This document shows, piece after piece, positions 8,990 to 13,515 of a stretch of DNA of 13,515 nt. The notes under the pieces are model-generated. The model saw nothing but the letters and a program-made list of their open reading frames with translations. It did not search any database and had not been told where the DNA came from. Each line of letters starts with the position of its first letter. Positions within the stretch are counted from its first letter, which is position 1. Source of the stretch: PLA5 sp040901705. GTDB taxonomy: Bacteria > Planctomycetota > Planctomycetia > Pirellulales > PLA5. The DNA is taken from assembly GCA_040901705.1 (NCBI GenBank), contig JBBDYI010000327.1, positions 1 through 13,515 of the forward strand. Direction: 5' to 3'. The translations under genes were made by a program, and so were the position numbers.

Positions 8990-9246
8990 CGAAGAGCTCC
9001 AACGTGTGAGTTGCGGGCGGGAAGCAGACCGCGCGAAGCGGTATGCCGGGCGAGGCGGCGAACATCGTGCGTCGGCTTGGCGGTTCGAACGGCCGAATCG
9101 CGCCGATGCGGCAGGGCAAATGCTAATTCAACTGCGATTATAGTTGCGCGCCACGCCGGGTAAAACCTGAATTCCGCGACAGGCCCGTTGCGGTTGGTCT
9201 CCGCTTGTTGTGGCCGGTCTCCCGACCGCGCCACCCGCTGGCAATC

Positions 9247-9804
9247 CTACGTGCTCGGCCGGCGGAATGCGTGCAGCACCAATAGCCCCGCGCCGCAAAC
9301 CAACAGCGAGTCGGCAATGTTGAACACGGGCCAGTCGAAACCGATGGCGTCGATCTTGAAATGCATCCAGTCGCGGACGGCATACACGCGCTCGCCGATA
9401 ACGTGCCCTCGGTGTCCGTCGTTGAGCCAGAGCAGCTCGTGCCAACCGAGTCGATCGTAGAGATTGCCGAAGATGCCGCCGACAACGCCCCCCAGGGCGA
9501 CGGTTAGCAGCAGATCCTCCGCCGCACCGGCCGCGAACAGCCACACGCAGACGCCGACGGCCGCCGCCAACGAGAGTATGGCGAACAGCGTCGTCTGGCC
9601 TTGCCCCACTCCGAACAGGGCGCCTTCGTTGAGATGCGTTTCCAGCGTAAACACGTCGTCCAAAACGTAAATCGCGCGGCGGTTGTCGGGACCGGGAAAG
9701 CCGAGCCTTTCAAACGCCCAGCTTTTCGTCGACAGGTCGATTCCACAACCGACGACCGCAATCGCCAGAAAAATGACGTAGCGGTTCAAAGAGACAGCCT
9801 TCAT
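9247..9804 (-). CDS. lspA: Lipoprotein signal peptidase (signal peptidase II)
   Basis: This 185-residue inner-membrane aspartyl protease removes the signal peptide from prolipoproteins after diacylglyceryl transfer. Family motifs are all present: HLNEGALFG (58-66), GGIFGNLYDR (109-118), VRDWMHF (143-149) and FNIADS (161-166). By comparison with characterised LspA, D145 and D165 form the catalytic pair and D117 is the conserved GNxxDR aspartate. Four hydrophobic segments (about 8-25, 70-92, 98-116, 163-180) fit the four-helix topology. A longer frame begins at 9840, but AGGAGGG lies about 9-10 nt before the ATG at 9804, which marks that ATG as the start. About 25 residues separate GNLYDR from VRDW, more than the usual eight or so, so the loop before the first catalytic aspartate is expanded. 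The gene is 158 bases downstream of the DksA-like gene. Confidence 0.96.
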   Translation of the reverse strand: MKAVSLNRYVIFLAIAVVGCGIDLSTKSWAFERLGFPGPDNRRAIYVLDDVFTLETHLNEGALFGVGQGQTTLFAILSLAAAVGVCVWLFAAGAAEDLLLTVALGGVVGGIFGNLYDRLGWHELLWLNDGHRGHVIGERVYAVRDWMHFKIDAIGFDWPVFNIADSLLVCGAGLLVLHAFRRPST

Positions 9805-9937
9805 GGCCAAATTCCCTCCTCCCTGCGGCTGGCGAGGCATCGAAGACTACCGCTCAGTGATTGCCTTACGGCAACAACCCCAAGGGCGCTTCGATCCAAG
9901 ATTTGCGACCGCGCGGCACTCGTTGCCACAAGCCACG

Positions 9938-9959
9938 CCGGCCGAATCGATCCGGCCGG
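9938..9959 (-). other. GC-rich hairpin just after the dksA-like gene
   Basis: The arms ccggccg (9938-9944) and cggccgg (9953-9959) form a perfect 7-bp stem around an 8-nt loop, 3 bases beyond the stop codon of the DksA-like gene. No T-run follows on the minus strand, so it is not a canonical intrinsic terminator. It could stabilise the mRNA 3' end or help a factor-dependent stop before lspA. A second small stem, ttgcc/ggcaa at 9861-9874, gives a GUAA tetraloop on the minus-strand RNA. Confidence 0.4.
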
Positions 9960-9962
9960 GTG

Positions 9963-10340
9963 CTAATTGTTTTCGCGTTTTTGAGCACACTTGATGCACA
10001 CCGGGGCGTAGGGGATCGCTTGCAGCCGCGACTTGGCGATCGGGCCGCTGCAATCCTCGCACAGGCCAAAGCTGCCTTCCTCGACGCGCTCGAGCGCGGC
10101 CTCGATCGCCTGCAACGTTCCGCCCTCCGTTTCCATCAAGCTCAGCGTGAATTCTTGCTCGAAGTTGTCGGTGCCCAAGTCGGCCATGTGGATCGGCATA
10201 CTCGATGCGTCGCCGGACGTACTGCGGTTGCGCTTCAACGCCGAGTCGGCCATCGCATGGACGTCGCCGCGCAAGCGGGCGCGGAGCAGCAGCAGGTTCT
10301 CGCGGTACACCTTCACTTCCGACTTCTTGAGTTTATGCAT
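9963..10340 (-). CDS. TraR/DksA family C4 zinc-finger protein
   Basis: This 125-residue cytoplasmic protein belongs to the DksA/TraR family, which binds the RNA polymerase secondary channel and modulates initiation, often with ppGpp. The C-terminal zinc finger is complete: C94-x2-C97-x17-C115-x2-C118. The N-terminal region (about 8-90) is a predicted helical hairpin. At its tip the sequence is HMADLGTDNFEQE (51-63), with D54 and D58, unlike the DxxDxA tip of E. coli DksA and closer to the ADxGTDxFE motif of short DksA-like proteins. Transcription effects cannot simply be transferred from E. coli. A longer frame starts at 10403, but GGAG lies 7 nt before the ATG at 10340, which I take as the start. 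A strong promoter lies about 100 bases upstream. The gene precedes lspA on the same strand, an order also found, as I recall, in Chlamydia. Confidence 0.93.
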   Translation of the reverse strand: MHKLKKSEVKVYRENLLLLRARLRGDVHAMADSALKRNRSTSGDASSMPIHMADLGTDNFEQEFTLSLMETEGGTLQAIEAALERVEEGSFGLCEDCSGPIAKSRLQAIPYAPVCIKCAQKRENN

Positions 10341-10441
10341 TCGATTGCTCCGCGTGTTTGCTCGCTGCGACCTGCTACACGTGTCCCGACGACAATTTCC
10401 CATCCGTCCCCGCGTTACGGGAACATTTGGATAGACTTGTT

Positions 10442-10470
10442 ATCTTAAGCATTCCCGGAATTCGTGTCAA
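10442..10470 (-). promoter_or_regulatory. Sigma70-type promoter of the dksA-like gene
   Basis: On the minus strand a perfect TTGACA -35 box (10470-10465) is followed by a 17-bp spacer and TAAGAT (10447-10442), which matches 4 of 6 -10 consensus bases. Transcription should begin near 10435, leaving a leader of about 95 nt before the ATG at 10340. The spacer contains the palindrome attcc-c-ggaat (10451-10461), which could be an operator. The region is visibly AT-richer than its surroundings. Confidence 0.65.
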
Positions 10471-10626
10471 ATATGGCATCATCAACATATGATCCAATTG
10501 GAGTACCACACGGGACAGATTCACCTCGCTTCAAAGCGTCATTCGCCACAACACATGAAACAACTGCAATGGGTTAAACGACTTGCGACTACCCGCAAAT
10601 ATTCCCCTTTTCGTGTGGCCGGGGGC

Positions 10627-10655
10627 TTCACCCCCCTTAACCGCCTGCCTAGAAT
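10627..10655 (+). promoter_or_regulatory. Possible promoter of the response regulator gene
   Basis: TTCACC (10627-10632) and TAGAAT (10650-10655) are separated by 17 bp and match 4 of 6 and 5 of 6 consensus positions. Transcription would start near 10662, about 147 nt before the ATG at 10809. The -35 box overlaps the hairpin ggggg-cttca-ccccc (10621-10635). The rest of the 468-base gap between the two divergent genes holds no convincing gene; an open frame at 10489-10821 overlaps the next gene's start and has no family features. Confidence 0.35.
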
Positions 10656-10808
10656 GGAAGGAACGTTCCGCCGCCGCCCGCGGCCATTCTTGCCGATCCA
10701 AAGTTCGCCGCCGAACCCGCGTTCGCCGGCTCTACATCCTGTATCCAGTCGACTTCGGGCGGAGCGGTTTCTCTTGCAGTCGATCGATTCGAAGGGGAGG
10801 TTTTTCTT

Positions 10809-11444
10809 ATGTCCAAGGTGAAAGTGTTGGTGGCCGACGATCACGAGGTCGTCCGCAGCGGCTTGGCGAGTCTGCTCAAGGACTCGGAAATCGATATCGT
10901 CGGCGAGGCCGCCAACGGCGACGATGCCGTCGCGAAGGCTATCAAGTTGCAACCCGACGTAGTGTTGCTCGACATCCGCATGCCCGGCACGGACGGCTTG
11001 ACCGCGCTCGAGCGGATTCGCGTCGAAGCGCCGGATTCTCGCGTCGTAATGCTCTCGACGTACGACAACCCGACCTACGTCGCCCGATCGGTGGCGCTGG
11101 GGGCCAGCGACTACGTCCTCAAAGGTTCCAGCCGCAAGGAACTGATCGCCGCGATCACGGCCGCCGCCAAGGGCGACGCTCCGTCGAAGACCGGCGAACT
11201 TCGGCGCGTGAAAGGCTCGATGGAACGCCGCCACAACGCCGCCGATGAAGAAAGCCCACTCACCAACCGCGAAGCCCAGGTGCTCCGCCATATCGCGTTG
11301 GGCCTGAGCAATCGCGAAATCGGCCGTTCGCTCGGCATCAGCATCGAGACGGTCAAAGAGCACGTCCAGAACATCCTGCGGAAGATCGCGGTCAGCGATC
11401 GCACGCAGGCCGCCGTTTGGGCAGTCCGCAAGGGCCTCGTCTAA
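10809..11444 (+). CDS. NarL/FixJ-type response regulator (LuxR HTH), orphan
   Basis: This 211-residue protein is a DNA-binding two-component response regulator. The receiver domain (about 3-120) has the acidic pocket D10-D11, phosphoacceptor D55 in VVLLDIRMPG, switch residue S83 in VVMLST and the conserved K105 in DYVLKG. After a linker of about 30 residues, the LuxR/GerE helix-turn-helix (about 148-211) shows LTNREAQVLRHIALGLSNRE and IGISIETVKEHV-like spacing (actual LGISIETVKEHVQNILRKI). Phosphorylation by a histidine kinase should promote dimerisation and promoter binding. No kinase gene is adjacent on either side, so its partner and targets are unknown. The start is clear: GGGGAGG lies 8 nt before the ATG. 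An intrinsic terminator follows about 120 bases after the stop. All key residues are present, so it should be functional. Confidence 0.96.
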   Translation: MSKVKVLVADDHEVVRSGLASLLKDSEIDIVGEAANGDDAVAKAIKLQPDVVLLDIRMPGTDGLTALERIRVEAPDSRVVMLSTYDNPTYVARSVALGASDYVLKGSSRKELIAAITAAAKGDAPSKTGELRRVKGSMERRHNAADEESPLTNREAQVLRHIALGLSNREIGRSLGISIETVKEHVQNILRKIAVSDRTQAAVWAVRKGLV

Positions 11445-11509
11445 CGACGCACCGCGACCGCCGGCCGGCTCGACTGCGGAGCGAGTTGGGCGATGGTCCG
11501 ATGCGGCGG

Positions 11510-11533
11510 TGCGAATAGCGCGATGCGAATAGC
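11510..11533. repeat. Short direct repeat tgcgaatagc
   Basis: The 10-mer tgcgaatagc occurs at 11510-11519 and 11524-11533, a 14-base period, in the gap between the response regulator gene and the terminator. The rest of this 300-base gap holds only the terminator and a possible promoter. No role can be assigned. Confidence 0.45.
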
Positions 11534-11563
11534 ACGGCTCAAAACGGCAATTGAAAAACGATT

Positions 11564-11605
11564 AGCGGCACGTCGCGCCACTCCCGGCGAGACGTGCCGC
11601 TTTTT
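11564..11605 (+). terminator. Intrinsic terminator of the response regulator gene
   Basis: The arms agcggcacgtc (11564-11574) and gacgtgccgct (11591-11601) form a perfect 11-bp stem. Inside it, cgcc (11576-11579) can pair with ggcg (11586-11589) to leave a 6-nt loop, and a run of five T (11601-11605) follows directly. This is a classical Rho-independent terminator for plus-strand transcription. It separates the response regulator from the selenoprotein candidate, so the latter needs its own promoter. Confidence 0.85.
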
Positions 11606-11661
11606 CGTAGTCACCGTTATGCGTCTCAAATCCTCGCCGTCCCGTGGTGCGCCAGCTTGAC

Positions 11662-11690
11662 TTGGTCCAGCCTGGCGGACGGCGTAAAAT
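11662..11690 (+). promoter_or_regulatory. Possible promoter of the selenoprotein candidate
   Basis: TAAAAT (11685-11690) matches 5 of 6 -10 bases. A weak TTGGTC (11662-11667, 3 of 6) lies 17 bp upstream. A better-looking TTGACT at 11657 would need a 22-bp spacer. The site lies between the upstream terminator and the ATG at 11745, where a promoter is needed, but the match is modest. Confidence 0.3.
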
Positions 11691-11744
11691 CTTTGCCTGT
11701 GCGAACGAGCGACTGATCTACGGTTACTTTCGAGGATTCGACAC

Positions 11745-13160
11745 ATGCGGGCGATTGTCCTTGCGGCGGCGGTGATTTGTTCATTCGCTGGATTTTCGGG
11801 CGCGGTGTCTGCAGCGCCGCACGTTGGCGAGCGGCATGCGGATTTTACGTTGGCCGACATCACCACGGGCAAGGCCGTATCGCTGTCGGACTTTCGTGGC
11901 AAGCGAGTGTTGTTGATTCAGTTTGCGAGTTGGTGAGCGGGCTGCCGCCAGCACGTGCCGGTCTGGCACGCAGCGACCCGCGAGGCGATGAAGGCCGGGA
12001 AGTTGGTTATTCTCGGCGTTACGCAGGAGCAGCATCCCGAGCGATGCCGGTTGTTCGCTCAGTGGCAGCAGTTCGATTGGCCGATCTTGCACGATCCGAT
12101 CAACGTGCTCGAATCGTCCGCCGTGCCGATTGTGGTGGCGATCGACGAATTTGGCATCGTCCGCGACACTCGGCCGCAGCCGGCGACGTTTGCGGAGATG
12201 TTTCTTGAGCAGGCGTTCGCAGATGACGCCGGCGGCGATGCACCGGCGCGAATTGGGCCGCAGCAGCCGATCGATGCTCGGAAACTCGAACGCACGGCCA
12301 AAGATAAGAACACGTCGACCGCTTGGCGGGAGTATGGCGATGCGCTGGCGCTGTGGGGTGGCGAAACACAAGTTTCCGCCGCCATTGATGCTTACGGCGA
12401 AGCGATCGAGTTGGATGCCAAGGATGCGCGATCGTATTTCCGTCGCGGCGTTTGCGCGCGGCGGCGGTACGAGACGGCCGAGCGACGCGACGGCGATTTT
12501 CAGCGGGCGATCGACGACTGGGGCGCGGCGTTGGCGCTCGAGCCGAATCAATACATCTGGCGAAGGCGGATTGAGCAGTACGGCCCGCGGCTCGACAAGC
12601 CCTATCCGTTCTACGATTGGGTCGGCGAGGCGGAAGCGGCGATTCGCAAGCGGGGCGAGACGCCGATCGAACTGCCGGTTCGGCCCGGCGGTGCGGAGAT
12701 CGCTCATCCGTCGCGGGAGTTTGCCGCGGAGAAGGCGGCGGCGGAGAATCCCGACGCCGAGGGCAAGATCGCCCGCGACGCGGCGGGGATGATTCGCGCC
12801 GAAGTGACGGTGGTTCCGCAGCGGGTCAAGCCGGGCGAGTCGGCCCGCGTGCATGTCGTGCTGCGGCCGAACGCGAAGAGTGCGGCGCATTGGAACAACG
12901 AGGCCGAGCAGCTGCGGCTGTGGATCGATCCGCCTGAAGGGACGGCGGTGAGCGCTCGGCTTGTGGAGGCGGGCGAACCGCCGCCGATGGCCGCGAGCCA
13001 GGAAGAGCGGACGCTCGATTTCGAGGTAAAGATTCCCGGCGACGCACGCGAGGACGTGCGCGTTCGCACGTATGCACTGTATCACGTATGCGACGACGTC
13101 GGCGGGCAATGCCAGTTCTTGCGGCTGGATATCGCGGTTGCGGTGCCGGTGGCGAAGTGA
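11745..13160 (+). CDS. Thioredoxin-fold selenoprotein candidate (UxxC), with TPR-like and DsbD-N-like domains
   Basis: This is a 471-residue exported redox protein read through an in-frame TGA. Residues 1-23 form a signal peptide ending VSA. The thioredoxin/AhpC-TSA-like domain (about 25-160) has VGERHADFTLADI, LSDFRGKRVLLIQFASW, the active site U64-A-G-C67 and a cis-proline-type AVPIVVAIDEFG (P128). In this family the motif is normally WCxxC; here codon 64 is TGA. The frame then continues for 407 codons to a second TGA. Residues about 190-275 look TPR-like (AIDAYGEAIELDAKDARSYF). The C-terminus (about 350-468) resembles the N-terminal domain of DsbD, with YALYHVCDDVGGQC (C449, C456). It probably catalyses thiol/disulfide exchange outside the cytoplasm, possibly with its own C449/C456 pair as partner. 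GAGG lies 9 nt before the ATG. Decoding would require SelA, SelB, SelC and SelD. A nonsense mutation or a sequencing error is the alternative. Confidence 0.82.
11934..11936 (+). other. In-frame TGA read as selenocysteine (Sec64)
   Basis: The codon falls between Trp63 and Ala-Gly-Cys67, the exact place of the first, nucleophilic cysteine of a CxxC motif. A change from a Cys codon (TGC or TGT) to TGA is one base. TGA acts as a stop for the acetyltransferase-neighbouring Lon-domain gene, the haem-protein gene and this gene's own end, so it is not generally reassigned. Confidence 0.8.
11937..11981 (+). promoter_or_regulatory. Putative bacterial SECIS hairpin
   Basis: The hairpin begins at the base after the TGA. 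Lower stem: gcggg (11937-11941) with cccgc (11977-11981). Middle stem: ctgc (11942-11945) with gcag (11970-11973), leaving a 3-nt bulge cga. Upper stem: gtgcc (11955-11959) with ggcac (11965-11969) around the loop GGUCU (11960-11964), with nine unpaired bases on the 5' side. The loop starts 23 nt after the TGA and opens with two Gs. As I recall, the E. coli fdhF element, which SelB binds, presents the same GGUC(U) loop at a slightly shorter distance. An alternative fold pairs gccag (11947-11951) with ctggc (11963-11967), with c52-type bulging and a GUGCCG loop. Confidence 0.7.
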
Positions 13161-13515
13161 GGTTGTTCCGTGATTGGTACGCTTGCCACGCTCTGCGTCG
13201 GGTAGGTCAGACCAAGCGGCGAATGCATTGCCACGCTCGCGAAAAGATCACCGGCGAGGTTGCTCAAGCATTAACCCGACGGATTGTTTCTCGTCGTCGG
13301 TTGGCGCGAAGACGAGCTCGACGGCGCGGCGACGCCTGCGTGCGATCGCCGCCGCGGCACATTCGCGCGCTCGGCTCAGCGTATTTCAGCAAGCGCTTCG
13401 TCCGCGGCTGTCGCACGACCACTTCGCCGCCAACGAAGCGCTGCTGCCACGATCGCTGTTGACGACAACCGTAAGCGCACACCACCGCCATATTCTTCCG
13501 GCGGCGCGTTCGTTG
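13161..13515. other. Right-edge region without a supportable gene
   Basis: No open frame in this 355-base stretch shows family features. The longest (plus 13088-13462, minus 13264-13491) are Arg-rich and look like chance frames in GC-rich DNA. The minus-strand frames entering from the right edge end near 13375-13390 without recognisable motifs, so the tail of a gene outside the window cannot be excluded. An 11-mer, ttgccacgctc, occurs at 13183-13193 and 13228-13238. It flanks a segment containing the small palindrome ggtc-a-gacc, which may be an intergenic repeat remnant. Confidence 0.4.

Noticed and set aside
9938..9959. Intrinsic terminator for the dksA-like gene
   Set aside because: The stem is strong but no T-run follows on the minus strand, so it is listed only as a hairpin.
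10489..10821. Plus-strand open frame of 110 codons before the response regulator
   Set aside because: Overlaps the response regulator start and its Shine-Dalgarno, and its Pro/Arg-rich product has no recognisable features.
11657..11690. TTGACT with TAAAAT as a promoter
   Set aside because: The spacer would be 22 bp, too long for a standard sigma70 promoter; a weaker -35 at 17 bp is listed instead.
11745..11936. A separate 63-residue protein ending at the TGA, followed by an independent gene from GTG 11955
   Set aside because: Both pieces are in the same frame and together make one thioredoxin domain. The first piece ends at the active site and the second lacks a signal peptide and a ribosome-binding site.
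11934..11936. Pseudogene by nonsense mutation
   Set aside because: Possible but less likely: no other disruption in 471 codons, the TGA lies exactly on the redox cysteine, and a hairpin starts at the next base.
11781..13109. Minus-strand open frame of 442 codons
   Set aside because: Antisense to the selenoprotein candidate; Arg-rich and without family features, while the plus frame has clear thioredoxin motifs.

Overview
The window looks like the chromosome of a planctomycete, probably a Pirellulales-type member of the PVC superphylum. The DNA is GC-rich. It carries a giant extracellular CotH/lamin-tail/LamG protein with the planctomycete-style N-terminus (an LESRLVL motif instead of a clear signal peptide), a PVC-type fusion of beta-propeller, HEAT-like repeats and cytochrome c, and a PEP-CTERM sorting-signal remnant. 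It also has a dksA-like/lspA gene pair, an arrangement I recall from chlamydiae. All taxonomy here is inferred from gene content.

The left three quarters is read mainly on the minus strand. In transcription order it holds a DksA/TraR-type zinc-finger protein (10340-9963) behind a good sigma70-like promoter, lspA (9804-9247), the large secreted c-type haem protein (8989-5942), a tandem-GNAT acetyltransferase with a GTG start (5785-4733), a free-standing Lon N-terminal-domain protein (4544-3846), and the CotH-family protein (3331 to beyond the left edge). A short plus-strand fragment with a PEP-CTERM anchor (about 3585-3791) lies between the last two and looks like the 3' end of a lost gene. 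These genes have separate ribosome-binding sites and gaps of 150-500 bases, so they need not form one operon.

The right quarter is read on the plus strand. An orphan NarL/FixJ-type response regulator (10809-11444) is followed by an intrinsic terminator (11564-11605). Next comes the most interesting gene, a secreted thioredoxin-fold protein (11745-13160) whose reading frame is interrupted by a single in-frame TGA at 11934-11936. The TGA sits exactly where the first cysteine of the CxxC active site should be (W-TGA-A-G-C), and the same frame then stays open for 407 more codons. A GC-rich hairpin starts at the next base. It can present a GGUCU apical loop 23 nt after the TGA, like the loop of the E. 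coli fdhF selenocysteine insertion element. TGA serves as an ordinary stop elsewhere in the window, including at the end of this same gene. The best reading is a selenoprotein with a UxxC redox centre, fused to a TPR-like middle region and a DsbD-N-like C-terminal domain. Gene finders would split or truncate it.

The last 355 bases hold no gene I can support.
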